A DNA stretch of 54,621 nt. It comes from CAYTZH01 sp964442285. GTDB lineage: Bacteria; Myxococcota_A; UBA9160; JAFDET01. The DNA is taken from the NCBI GenBank assembly GCA_964442285.1, contig CAYTZH010000037.1, positions 1 through 54,621 on the forward strand, in the 5' to 3' direction. The translations under genes were made by a program, and so were the position numbers. A model generated the notes under the pieces. The model made no database searches and was not told where the DNA came from. It saw only the letters and a list, made by a program, of their open reading frames with translations. The stretch's first letter is position 1. Each line of letters starts with the position of its first letter. This document shows, one piece after another, positions 39,107 to 47,336 of the stretch.

Positions 39107-40750
39107 TCAGTGTGGTCCGAAGGTCTCGGTGTGGATCTGCTCCGGCGGTACGCCCCGGCGCTCGAGGGCGTCCTGTACCTCGGCCATGAACCGCGTCGGA
39201 CCGCACAGGAAGTAGTGGGTGCCCGGCGCCGTGACGAGCTGCCCCAGCAGCGCGCCGTCGACGCGGCCCTCGCTGTCGTAATCGGCGCCGCGCCGGTCCT
39301 CCGGCCGCGGTCGGCTGTACGTCACGTGCGACCGGATCCCCGCGCGCCGTCCGGCCAGCGCGCGGACCTCTGCGGCCAGCGGGTGGTGGCGACCATCGCG
39401 GGCGCCGTGGACGAACCAGACCGGACGCGCGCCGTCCTCGGACGCCAGGGCGTGGAGCATGCTGACCATGGGCGTCAGGCCCACCCCGGCGCTCACCAGC
39501 GCCACCGGACACTCGCTGCACGAGAGGACGAAATCGCCCGCCGGTCGCCGCGCGTCGAGGATCGCGCCCACCTCGAGACGATCGTGCAGGTGGCGCGAGG
39601 CGACGCCCCGGGACTCGCGCTTCACGCTGATGCGGTAGCGGTCGCCCGAGGGCGGCCCGGAGAGCGAGTAGGTGCGTCGCAGCGGCTCCTCGAAGCCCGG
39701 TACCTCGAGCTCCAGGGGCAGGTGCTGCCCGGCTTCGAACCCGGCGAGGGGGCCGCCGTCGCGGGCCTCGAAGACGAACGAGGTGACGTCCGCGCTCTCG
39801 GGACGCTTCTCCACCAGGCGCAGCGAGCGCACCGAGTCGGCGTCGGCCTCCCAGCGCAGGGGCACCGCCCGCGGCAGCTCCACCACCACCTCGATCTCGA
39901 TGGCGACGAGCCGGCGGGCGCCGGGCACGGCGGCCACGGCCTCCGAGTCCCAGTCGATGGTCGCGCGACCGCTGAGCTGGAGCAGGCTGCCCGTCTCGAA
40001 GTCCACGAAGAGCAGGCCGACGCGCGGGTCGAGCACCAGGTTTCCGATCGTGTTGAAGTGGTTGTTGCCGGCGTAATCCGGGAACACCAGGCGGCGATCG
40101 CCCTCCACGCGCACGAAGGCCGGGTCGCCGCCCCGGTGGGAGGCGTCCATGCCGTAGCTCTCGCTCTCGCCCTGCCCCCGGTGTCCCGTGGCGATGAAGA
40201 ACGTGTCGGCCCCGGCGATCCAGGCCTGCTGGGCGGCCGAGAGCCGGGCGCTGCGCACGGGCGCGCCCGCCGGCTCGCCGTCGGCGCGCCGCCACGCCCG
40301 CTCGCGGATGTACTGGGGACAATTGCCGAAGGTCTGGTCCACCGCGCAGACCAGGGCTGCGTCCCGCTCGTCGGCGACGCGGACGTTCACCCGATTGCGC
40401 CGCCGGGTGGCGAGCTCGATGCCGAGGAGGCCCAGGTCGGCGCCCGGCCCGAGCGCGCCCTCCAGAGCGTCGCCGGGCACGGGCTGCGCGTCGATCACCA
40501 GGGACCGGGGATCGGGCGAGGACACGAAGCCCTCGTCGCCGACGAGCAGGGTGGCCCAGGGCCGACCGCCCGCGTCGCGGGCGGCCGCCACCAGGAACGG
40601 CAGCGCGGTGTGGAAGGCGCGGTGCTCCTCGGGCAGGTACGGGCGCACCACCTTGCGCGCCCAGTCCTCGATGTCGCGGACGCCCAGACGCGACTGCACC
40701 TGCTGCTCGCCGGCGTGGAACGGGGATTCGCTCGGGCTCACGTCGCTCAC
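39107..40750 (-). CDS. Fusion: FMN-binding split barrel + ferredoxin-reductase-type domain
   Basis: A 547-residue fusion. Residues about 40-300 are a pyridoxamine-phosphate-oxidase-like split barrel (e.g. FFIATGH, GNNHFNTIGNLVLDPRVGLLFVDF), which usually binds FMN. Residues about 308-547 are an FNR module with FAD motif RRTYSLSG (359-362), NAD(P) motif AGVGLTP (421-427), FLCGPTRFM, and the terminal HTETFGPH. The 2Fe-2S domain that often follows in such proteins is absent; the protein stops where it would begin. It may pass electrons from NAD(P)H to a flavin-bound substrate. It starts with GTG and is divergent from a LysR gene, its probable regulator. Confidence 0.85.
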   Translation of the reverse strand: MSDVSPSESPFHAGEQQVQSRLGVRDIEDWARKVVRPYLPEEHRAFHTALPFLVAAARDAGGRPWATLLVGDEGFVSSPDPRSLVIDAQPVPGDALEGALGPGADLGLLGIELATRRRNRVNVRVADERDAALVCAVDQTFGNCPQYIRERAWRRADGEPAGAPVRSARLSAAQQAWIAGADTFFIATGHRGQGESESYGMDASHRGGDPAFVRVEGDRRLVFPDYAGNNHFNTIGNLVLDPRVGLLFVDFETGSLLQLSGRATIDWDSEAVAAVPGARRLVAIEIEVVVELPRAVPLRWEADADSVRSLRLVEKRPESADVTSFVFEARDGGPLAGFEAGQHLPLELEVPGFEEPLRRTYSLSGPPSGDRYRISVKRESRGVASRHLHDRLEVGAILDARRPAGDFVLSCSECPVALVSAGVGLTPMVSMLHALASEDGARPVWFVHGARDGRHHPLAAEVRALAGRRAGIRSHVTYSRPRPEDRRGADYDSEGRVDGALLGQLVTAPGTHYFLCGPTRFMAEVQDALERRGVPPEQIHTETFGPH

Positions 40751-40815
40751 TCTCGCCCTCCTCCTGCGAGCCTTGCGGGGGCTCGTCCTGGAGAGGAAAT
40801 CTATTCAACCTGTAT

Positions 40816-40836
40816 ATGAGATAAATATCGCCTCAT
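40816..40836. promoter_or_regulatory. LysR-type operator candidate ATGAG-N11-CTCAT
   Basis: ATGAG (40816-40820) and CTCAT (40832-40836) form a perfect inverted repeat with 11 bases between, the classic geometry of a LysR-family site (T-N11-A type), inside the 124-base AT-rich gap between lysR and its divergent target. The centre GATAAATATC is itself palindromic. Confidence 0.55.
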
Positions 40837-40840
40837 GGAA

Positions 40841-40868
40841 TTGATTACTTCATTAAAAGGATTAATCT
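40841..40868 (+). promoter_or_regulatory. Candidate sigma-70 promoter for lysR
   Basis: TTGATT (40841-40846), 16 bases, TAATCT (40863-40868). The expected start would be about 40875, which is the GTG of the lysR gene, so the message could be leaderless. No ribosome-binding site at normal spacing is present; AAAAGGA lies 13-14 bases upstream. Confidence 0.4.
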
Positions 40869-40874
40869 GGTGCC

Positions 40875-41786
40875 GTGGACAAGCTCGGGGCCATGCGGAC
40901 CTTCGTGGAGATCGCCGATCGGGGCAGCCTCACGGCGGCCGGCGAGGCCCTCGGCCGCTCGCTTCCCACGGTGGTGCGCACCCTGGCCGCCCTGGAGCGG
41001 GAGCTGGGGGTCGTCCTGCTCCGGCGCACCACCCGCCGCATGTCCCTCACCGAGGAGGGCCGGGTCTACCTGGAGCGCTGTCGGCGCCTGCTGGCCGACC
41101 TGGACGAGATGGAGACGCTCGTGGGCTCGGGCCGCAGCGAGCCCCGCGGAACGCTCCGGGTGACGGCCTCCGTGCTCTTCGGCCAGCTGCACGTGGCCCC
41201 CGCCGTGCGGGCGTTCCTGGCTCGCCACCCGGCGGTGGAGGTGGAGCTGCTGCTCCTGGACCGGGTGGTGAACCTGGTGGAGGAGGGCCTCGACGTGGCC
41301 GTGCGCATCGGTCCCCTGGCCGACTCGTCGCTCATCGCCGTGCCCGGCGGGCAGGTGCGCCGGGTGGTCTGCGCGAGCCCGGACCTGCTCGAGGCCCGCG
41401 GCGAGCCGCGGCACCCCGACGACCTGGCGTCGCTTCCGTGTGTTCGTTTCGGCGGCATCGCCCCGGGGCACGTCTGGCGCTTCCGCGAGGGCGGCCGGGA
41501 GCGGGCCGTGCAGGTCTCGGGCGCCCTCACCACCAACCAGGGCGCCGTCGCCCTGGACGCCTGTGCGGCGGGCCTGGGCTTCGGGCTCTTCCTCTCCTAC
41601 CAGGTCGAGCCGGCCGTGCGGGCGGGCCGCCTGCGGGTGGTGCTGCGGGAGTTCGAGCCGCCGCCGCTCCCGGTGAGCCTCGTCTACGCCGACGCCCGCC
41701 TGGTGTCGTCGCGGCTGCGGGCCTTCCTCGATTGGATGAAACCGCGCCTGCGCGCCCGGCGGGACCTGGACGCGGGGAGCGCCTAG
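40875..41786 (+). CDS. LysR family transcriptional regulator
   Basis: A 303-residue LysR regulator. The N-terminal winged helix-turn-helix (MRTFVEIADRGSLTAAGEALGRSLPTVVRTLAALERELGVVLL) is canonical and followed by the linker helix and an effector domain starting near GTLRVTASVLFGQLHVAP. It is closest in style to the CrgA/AaeR subgroup. Divergent from the FMN/FNR fusion gene, it probably controls that gene and itself through the ATGAG-N11-CTCAT site. The start is GTG. Its stop overlaps the stop of convergent mutS2 by two bases. Confidence 0.93.
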   Translation: MDKLGAMRTFVEIADRGSLTAAGEALGRSLPTVVRTLAALERELGVVLLRRTTRRMSLTEEGRVYLERCRRLLADLDEMETLVGSGRSEPRGTLRVTASVLFGQLHVAPAVRAFLARHPAVEVELLLLDRVVNLVEEGLDVAVRIGPLADSSLIAVPGGQVRRVVCASPDLLEARGEPRHPDDLASLPCVRFGGIAPGHVWRFREGGRERAVQVSGALTTNQGAVALDACAAGLGFGLFLSYQVEPAVRAGRLRVVLREFEPPPLPVSLVYADARLVSSRLRAFLDWMKPRLRARRDLDAGSA

Positions 41787-44182
41787 CCCAGCGCGGCGAT
41801 GGTGACGCCTTCGCCGCCTTCCTCGGGCTCGGCGGGACCGAACCCGGTCACATAGCCCGACCCGCGCAGGTGCTCGCGCACGGCCTGGCGGAGGGCGCCT
41901 GTGCCGATGCCGTGCACGATCCAGACCCGGTGTCGTCCCTGCCGGGCGGCGCGGTCGAGGGTGACGGTGAGTCGGTCGAGGGCCTCCTCCACCCGCAGGC
42001 CGCGGAGGTCGCAGCGGTCGCTGCCCCCGCTGTGGGTGTCGGCCGCGACGCCCTCCACCCGGATGCGGTCTTCGGACCGGGTCGGCTTCGCCTCCGACGC
42101 CGGTGCGTCCCGATCGGTCCGGAGGGAGGCGGCGGGCACCAGCAGGCGGGCGGCGCCCGCGCGCACGGCCACCCGCCCGCGCTTGTCGGGCAGGGCCAGG
42201 AGCGTCCCGCGGCTGCCGTTGGCCACCACCACCGGGTCGCCGGGTCGGGCGCGAGCCCAGTCGACGCTCGGCGCCTCTGCGACGGCCTCCTCCTTCTGCG
42301 GCGCCACGGCCTGCTCCGCGGCGCGCTGCCGCTCGCGCAGGGCCAGCAGGCGCTCGCGGGCGCGGGCGGCGTCGCGGGCGGTGGCGTCGCCCCGCTGCAG
42401 GCCGCGGATCACCGCCGCCACCTCGGCGTGGGCGTCCTGGAAGGCGGCGTCGAGCTCGCCGCGCATGCGCCGGAAGAGCGCGTCGCGCCGCTCCTGCAGG
42501 CGCTCGAGCTTCTCGCGGTAGCGGTCGCGCGCCTCCTCGCTCTCGGCGCGGAGCCGGCTGGCCTCGCCGCGCTCGCGCTCCAGGGCCGCGCGGCTCGCGC
42601 CGAGCTCGGCCAGCATGCGGTCGAGCTGGCGGTCCTCGCGCTCGAGCAGGGCGCGGGCCCGGTCCAGCACCGCCGCGTCCACGCCCATGCGCGCGGCCAG
42701 GGCCAGGGCCGACGAGGCGCCGGCCGTGCCCATCTCGAGCCGGTAGGTGGGCGCCAGGGTCTCCGGGTCGAAGGCCACGCTCGCGTTCTCGAACCGCGGG
42801 TCCACGTCGGCCATCTCCTTGAGCAGGTTGTAGTGGGTCGTAGCCACGACCCGGGCGCCGGAGTCGGCGAGCACCTCGAGGGCCGCCTGGGCCAGGGCGG
42901 CGCCCTCGCCGGGATCGGTGCCCACGCCCACCTCGTCGAGCACCACCAGCGCATGCGGACCCGCGCCGGCGACGATGCGGGCCAGCGCCGCCATGTGCGC
43001 GGAGAAGGTGGAGAGGCTCTCGCGCAGGTTCTGGGCGTCGCCGATGTCGGCGAGCACCGCGTCCGCCAGGTCCACCCGCGCGCCCGGGGCGCAGGGCACC
43101 TGGAGCCCCGCCCGCACGAAGAGCGCCGCCAGGGCCAGCGCCTTCATGGCGACGGTCTTGCCGCCGGCGTTGGGTCCGGAGATCACCAGCACCCGCGCGC
43201 CCTCGCCCAGGCGCAGGTCGTTGGGGATGACCGCGTCGGGCTCGAGCAGGGGATGGCGCAGCTGGGGCAGCCGGAAGACGCCCTCGCGCGCCACCTCCGG
43301 CGCCGTGGCGTCCATGTCCAGCGCCAGGTGGCCCCGGGCGAAGGCCAGGTCGATGGCCTCGAGCGCCGCCAGGCTCGCTTCGAGCTCCGGCCGCGACTCG
43401 GCCGCCCGCTCGGAGAGCTCGCGCAGCACGCGCAGGGTCTCCCGACGCACCTCGAGCTCGGCCTGGCGCAGGCGGTTGTTCAGCTCCACCGCGGCCTCGG
43501 GCTCGACGAAGAGGGTGGTTCCCGACCCCGAGGCGTCGTGCACGATGCCGCGCACCCGCCCGCGCGACTCGGCTCGCACCGGGAGCACGTAGCGGTCGTT
43601 GCGCACGGTGACGTAGCGGTCGGAGAGATGGTCCACCACGCCCGGGTCGCGCAGGTAGGCCTCGAGCCGCTTCTGCAGCTCGGCGGCGTGGGTGCGCGCC
43701 GCGGCGCGCGCCCGGGCCAGCAGCGGCGAGGCCGTGTCGCGGACCTCGCCCTCCTCGTCGAGAGCGTCCTCGATCGCGTCCTCCAGGGCGCCGAGATCCG
43801 CGATGGTGTCGGCCAGGTCGGCCAGGCGCGGCAGGCTCGCCCGGCGACGCCGCAGGAAGCGGGCGGTGGCGTGGAGGGCGCCCAGGGTGGCGCGCAGGTC
43901 GAGCAGCTCGCCGGCGGCGAGCACGCCTCCCCGCGCCAGGCGCTGCAGCGGCCCGCCCAGGTCCGCGACGCCGCCCAGCGGGGGCGCGTCCCCGACCTCG
44001 AGCACGCCCCGAGCCTCGCCGGTCTCCGCCAGGCGCTCCCGGGCCTCCTCCGGGCTGGACTCGAACAGGTCCCCGGCACAGCGGGCGCGTCCGCCCGGGG
44101 TCGCGGCGTGGGCGACCAGACGGCTCGCGACCTCCGGCCAATCGAGCTGTTCGAGCGTTCGTTGCGCCACGCTGAAGGGCAT
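41783..44182 (-). CDS. mutS2: Endonuclease MutS2
   Basis: A 799-residue MutS-family ATPase without the N-terminal mismatch-recognition domain, as in MutS2. It shows RYVLPVRAESRGRVRGIVHDASGSG (about 197-220), Walker A SGPNAGGKT (335-343), Walker B VVLDEVGVGTDP, ATTHYNLLK, a long coiled coil (540-600) and a C-terminal Smr nuclease domain starting DLRGLRVEEALDRL (D725) with VHGIGTGALR. MutS2 suppresses recombination and rescues collided ribosomes in various bacteria. Length and domain order are normal. The gene is monocistronic and converges on lysR. Confidence 0.94.
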   Translation of the reverse strand: MPFSVAQRTLEQLDWPEVASRLVAHAATPGGRARCAGDLFESSPEEARERLAETGEARGVLEVGDAPPLGGVADLGGPLQRLARGGVLAAGELLDLRATLGALHATARFLRRRRASLPRLADLADTIADLGALEDAIEDALDEEGEVRDTASPLLARARAAARTHAAELQKRLEAYLRDPGVVDHLSDRYVTVRNDRYVLPVRAESRGRVRGIVHDASGSGTTLFVEPEAAVELNNRLRQAELEVRRETLRVLRELSERAAESRPELEASLAALEAIDLAFARGHLALDMDATAPEVAREGVFRLPQLRHPLLEPDAVIPNDLRLGEGARVLVISGPNAGGKTVAMKALALAALFVRAGLQVPCAPGARVDLADAVLADIGDAQNLRESLSTFSAHMAALARIVAGAGPHALVVLDEVGVGTDPGEGAALAQAALEVLADSGARVVATTHYNLLKEMADVDPRFENASVAFDPETLAPTYRLEMGTAGASSALALAARMGVDAAVLDRARALLEREDRQLDRMLAELGASRAALERERGEASRLRAESEEARDRYREKLERLQERRDALFRRMRGELDAAFQDAHAEVAAVIRGLQRGDATARDAARARERLLALRERQRAAEQAVAPQKEEAVAEAPSVDWARARPGDPVVVANGSRGTLLALPDKRGRVAVRAGAARLLVPAASLRTDRDAPASEAKPTRSEDRIRVEGVAADTHSGGSDRCDLRGLRVEEALDRLTVTLDRAARQGRHRVWIVHGIGTGALRQAVREHLRGSGYVTGFGPAEPEEGGEGVTIAALG

Positions 44183-44256
44183 GGGCGCAGAGTCTAGCCG
44201 GGCGTGGCACCCTTCCGGTTCTAGACGAGCCGCGGATCTGCCGAAACGAGGCCTCG

Positions 44257-45093
44257 ATGCGCGACGACGAGTTTCTCACCGAAGCCATCCTGGAGAGCTC
44301 CCGCGACCTCTCCCGCCGCAGCGTGGAGGAGGTGCTGGCGACCATCCACGCCGAGGACCACCAGGCCCACCAGGCGGTGGCCAAGGTGCTCCCGGACGTG
44401 GCCCGCGCCGTGGACGTGCTGACCCTCGTGCTCTCGGGCGGCGGGCGCTGGTTCAACGTGGGGGCCGGCACCAGCGGGCGCATGGGCGTGCTCGACGCCG
44501 CCGAGGTGCCACCCACGTTCGGCTACCCCGCGGAGCGCGTGCAGGGGATCATCGCCGGCGGGCCCGAGGCCCTGGTCCGCGCCGTGGAGGGCGCCGAGGA
44601 CGACCCCGAGGCCGCCGGCGCCGAGCTCCGCCGCCGCGGGCTCGTGCCCGGCGACGCGGTGGTCGCCATCTCCGCCAGCGGCCGCACGCCGTTCGCCCTG
44701 GGGGCCCTCGAGGAGGCCCGCCGCTGCGGGGCGCGGCGGCTGGCGGTGACCTGCGATCCGACGGCGCCCCTGGCCCGCGCGGCGGAGGTCGCCATCGCGC
44801 CGGCCGTGGGGCCGGAGGTGATCGCCGGCTCGACCCGCATGAAGGGCGGCCTCGCCCAGAAGATGGTCCTGCACCTGCTCTCGACGGCCACGATGGTGAA
44901 GCTCGGCCGGGTGGAGGGGAACCTGATGACCCACCTGCTGCCGACCTCGCGCAAGCTGCGGCGCCGGGCGGTAGGCGTGCTGGTCTCGCTGGCCGGCGTG
45001 GACGAGGCCAGCGCGCAACGCCTGCTGGACGAGTGCCACGGCAGCGTGCAGGACGCACTGGCCCGCGCGCGCGAGCGCTCGGCCGGCGGCTAG
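44257..45093 (+). CDS. murQ: N-acetylmuramic acid 6-phosphate etherase
   Basis: A 278-residue SIS-domain lyase that splits the lactyl ether of MurNAc-6-phosphate to GlcNAc-6-phosphate, a step in peptidoglycan recycling. Signatures: FNVGAGTSGRMGVLDAAEVPPTFG (about 66-90), AISASGRTPFALGAL, and GPEVIAGSTRMKGGLAQKMVLHLLST. It is about 20 residues shorter than E. coli MurQ, mainly at the N-terminus, but all family motifs are present. The usual partner anmK is not adjacent. It begins with ATG 36 bases after a tag stop region and lies between mutS2 (divergent) and a DUF1971 gene (convergent). Confidence 0.94.
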   Translation: MRDDEFLTEAILESSRDLSRRSVEEVLATIHAEDHQAHQAVAKVLPDVARAVDVLTLVLSGGGRWFNVGAGTSGRMGVLDAAEVPPTFGYPAERVQGIIAGGPEALVRAVEGAEDDPEAAGAELRRRGLVPGDAVVAISASGRTPFALGALEEARRCGARRLAVTCDPTAPLARAAEVAIAPAVGPEVIAGSTRMKGGLAQKMVLHLLSTATMVKLGRVEGNLMTHLLPTSRKLRRRAVGVLVSLAGVDEASAQRLLDECHGSVQDALARARERSAGG

Positions 45094-45096
45094 CGG

Positions 45097-45372
45097 CTAG
45101 CGGCAGAACTCCACGAAGAAGCGGACCGGGCCGCGGGGCTCCACTTCGTGGGGCACGCCGGGCTCGACCACCCCGGGCGTCCGGGGGTCGAGCTGGTGCT
45201 CCTCGGTGTCGGGCTCGAGGATCCGGTAGCGGAGCTCGCCCTCGAGCACGCGGATCAGGCCCCAGACGCCGGGCGCGGTGCGGTGGGCCCGGCGCAGGCC
45301 CGCGGGAATCGTGTCCTCGTTGAACTCGGCCGTCCGCTTGTAGGGCGCGACGCCCTCCGGAAGCCGCTTCAC
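45097..45372 (-). CDS. DUF1971 (YeaR/TehB-like) cupin-type protein
   Basis: A 91-residue single-domain protein of the DUF1971 family, known from YeaR and the N-terminus of some TehB proteins. The characteristic opening RLPEGVAPYKRTAEFNEDTIPAGL and the cupin-like VWGLIRVLEGELRYRI, PGVVEPGVPHEVEP and VRFFVEFCR are all present. YeaR responds to nitrate/nitrite stress in E. coli; the biochemical role is unknown. The start is GTG overlapping the stop of the dioxygenase-like gene (GTGA), so the two are coupled. Confidence 0.88.
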   Translation of the reverse strand: MKRLPEGVAPYKRTAEFNEDTIPAGLRRAHRTAPGVWGLIRVLEGELRYRILEPDTEEHQLDPRTPGVVEPGVPHEVEPRGPVRFFVEFCR

Positions 45373-46046
45373 GCAGTGGCCGGATCGTCGAGCACGAAGT
45401 CGAAGCGCAGGACCCGCGTGCCCGCGGCGAGGTTCTCGAGCTCCGCCATCCGCAGCGCGGGGTCGTAGAGGCCGTCCCGGCGGTTGTGCTCCGCGGCGTC
45501 GGGGAAGTAGAGCTGGGTGGTCAGCAGGGCGGTGTCCCGGCCCTGGACCTTCACGTGCAGGTGGGGCGTCCGCCGGCTCCAGCCCGCGGCGTAGGCGCCC
45601 GGCACCACGCTCTCGAGCGCGAAGCGGCCCTCGGCGTCCGCGAACTGGTGGCCGCGCAGCCCCATGCCGTCGCGGTCGTAGCGCCCCGCGGCATCGGCCT
45701 GCCAGAAGTCGAGCACGGCCCCGGCCACGGGCCGGCAGCGCCGGTCGAGCACGCGTCCGATCAGGGCCAGGCGCTCGCCGGGGGTCTCGGGACCCGCGAG
45801 CCGGGTCCGGCGCGGCGTGCCGGGGAGGTAGAAGGGGCCCTCGATCGCCGCCGCCGTCGGCCGCCGGTCGTCCTCGCAGGCCGGTGTGGGGGCGAGTTCG
45901 GCACCGGACGGGTCGCCCGCGGCGTCGCCGAAGGCGTAGGCCAGGGGCGTTTTCGGGTCGGCCCGGCCGCAGGCGAGGCCGCCCCCCAGGGCGGCCGCCG
46001 AGGCCAGACCCATCCGCACGAAGCGCCGCCGGGTGAGTCGCTCCAC
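45369..46046 (-). CDS. Tat-exported intradiol ring-cleavage dioxygenase-like protein
   Basis: A 225-residue protein starting with a twin-arginine signal (TRRRFVRMGLASAAALGGG) whose hydrophobic stretch ends at a Cys (C26), so it may be an exported lipoprotein. The remainder is the intradiol dioxygenase beta-barrel: PFYLPGTPRR, LIGRVLDRRCRPVAGAVLDFWQADAAGRYD (Y123), PGAYAAGW (Y152) and TPHLHVKV (H162, H164). All four Fe(III) ligands appear present, so catechol-type ring cleavage is possible, in the periplasm. Secreted intradiol enzymes of this kind are poorly studied. The GTG start places the Arg pair correctly. Confidence 0.85.
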   Translation of the reverse strand: MERLTRRRFVRMGLASAAALGGGLACGRADPKTPLAYAFGDAAGDPSGAELAPTPACEDDRRPTAAAIEGPFYLPGTPRRTRLAGPETPGERLALIGRVLDRRCRPVAGAVLDFWQADAAGRYDRDGMGLRGHQFADAEGRFALESVVPGAYAAGWSRRTPHLHVKVQGRDTALLTTQLYFPDAAEHNRRDGLYDPALRMAELENLAAGTRVLRFDFVLDDPATA

Positions 46047-46090
46047 AGCGTCGAAGCTAACAGGTGACCCGCGAGTAGCACCCGCCGCGC

Positions 46091-47257
46091 CTAGAGCGCG
46101 CGCAGGCCCGTGATGTGCTCGCCCAGGATGAGGGTGTGGATGTCGTGGGTGCCCTCGTAGGTGCGCACGGTCTCCAGGTTCACCATGTGGCGCATGGCCT
46201 GGTAGTCGTCGACGATCCCGTTGGCGCCGAGCAGGTCGCGGGCCTCGCGGGCGATCTGGAGCGCCACGTCCACGTTGTTGCGCTTGGCGAGCGACACCAT
46301 GGTGTGGTGGAGCTTGCCGGCGTCCTTGAGCCGACCGAGCTGGAGCGCCAGCAGCTGGCCCTTGGTGATCTCCGTGAGCATGGAAACGAGCTTCTGCTGG
46401 GTGAGCTGCTTGCCCGCCAGCGGGCCACCGGCCACGACGCGGTCGCGGGTGTAGGTGAGCGCCTCGTCGTAGCAGGCCATGGCCGCGCCCAGGGCGCCCC
46501 AGGCGATGCCGTAGCGGGCCTGGGTGAGGCAGGAGAGGGGGCCGCGCATGCCCTTCACCCCGGGCAGGCGGGCCTCGTCGTCCAGCTCCACGTCGTTCAG
46601 GAAGAGCTCGCTCGTGACCGAGCCGCGCAGGGAGAACTTGCCCTTGATGTCGCGGGCCTCGAAGCCGGGCCGGTCGGTCTCCACGAGGAAGCCCAGCACG
46701 CCCTCGTCGGTGTTGGCCCAGACCACGGCCACCTGGGCGAGGGTGCCGTTGGTGATCCAGCGCTTGGCGCCGTTCAGCACCCAGCCGTCGCCCTTGCGGG
46801 CGGCCTTGGTGCGCATGGCGCCGATGTGGCTGCCGAAGTCCGGCTCGGTGAGGCCGAAGCAGCCGATGGCGCGGCCGCTCTGCAGGGCCGGCAGCCAGCG
46901 CTCCTTCTGGACGTCGGAGCCGTAGGCGTGGATCGGGTACATGACCAGCGAGCCCTGGACGCTGGCGAAGGATCGCAGGCCGGAGTCGCCGCGCTCGAGC
47001 TCCTGCATGACCAGGCCGTAGGCCACGTTGTTCATGCCGGCGCAGCCGTAGCCTTCGAGGTTGGCGCCGAACAGGCCCAGCTCGGCGATGGTGGGGACGA
47101 GCTCCATGGGGAAGGAGCCGTCCTGGCGCACGTGCTCCTGCACGAGGGGCAGGAACTCGCGGTCCACGAACTCGCGCACGGTGTCGCGGGCGAGGCGTTC
47201 CTCGTCGGAGAGCTGGTCGTCGAGGTGCAGGAAGTCGAGGCCGCGGAACTCGGGCAT
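46091..47257 (-). CDS. gcdH: Glutaryl-CoA dehydrogenase
   Basis: A 388-residue acyl-CoA dehydrogenase whose sequence fits glutaryl-CoA dehydrogenase, which oxidises and decarboxylates glutaryl-CoA to crotonyl-CoA in lysine and tryptophan breakdown. Landmarks: SVQGSLVMYPIHAYGSDVQKERWLP, GCFGLTEPDFGSHIGAM, GAKRWITNGTLAQVAVVWA, KFSLRGSVTSELFLNDVELD, and TYEGTHDIHTLILG with catalytic E368. FAD is the expected cofactor. The ATG follows GGAGG at proper spacing. It is separated from the phasin gene by a terminator-like hairpin. Confidence 0.93.
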   Translation of the reverse strand: MPEFRGLDFLHLDDQLSDEERLARDTVREFVDREFLPLVQEHVRQDGSFPMELVPTIAELGLFGANLEGYGCAGMNNVAYGLVMQELERGDSGLRSFASVQGSLVMYPIHAYGSDVQKERWLPALQSGRAIGCFGLTEPDFGSHIGAMRTKAARKGDGWVLNGAKRWITNGTLAQVAVVWANTDEGVLGFLVETDRPGFEARDIKGKFSLRGSVTSELFLNDVELDDEARLPGVKGMRGPLSCLTQARYGIAWGALGAAMACYDEALTYTRDRVVAGGPLAGKQLTQQKLVSMLTEITKGQLLALQLGRLKDAGKLHHTMVSLAKRNNVDVALQIAREARDLLGANGIVDDYQAMRHMVNLETVRTYEGTHDIHTLILGEHITGLRAL

Positions 47258-47300
47258 GGGGGGTCCTCCGGGATGGCGGGACCCTAACAGATCCGAGGGT

Positions 47301-47329
47301 GACCGGCGGCGGCGAGGCCGCCGCCGGTC
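47301..47329 (-). terminator. Strong hairpin after the phasin-like gene
   Basis: GACCGGCGGCGGC (47301-47313), loop GAG, GCCGCCGCCGGTC (47317-47329): a perfect 13-bp stem seven bases after the phasin stop on the reverse strand. The T-content after it is low, so termination may be partial, but placement between two genes fits a terminator. Confidence 0.5.
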
Positions 47330-47336
47330 GGAGCGG

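Noticed and set aside
40795..40868. AT-rich patch considered as a transferred island
   Set aside because: It is confined to one intergenic region; flanking genes have normal composition. A promoter explains it better.
40835..44197. Long forward frame across lysR and antisense to mutS2
   Set aside because: The amino-acid make-up is Gly/Arg/Ala/His filler without domains. Both real genes are clear in other frames.
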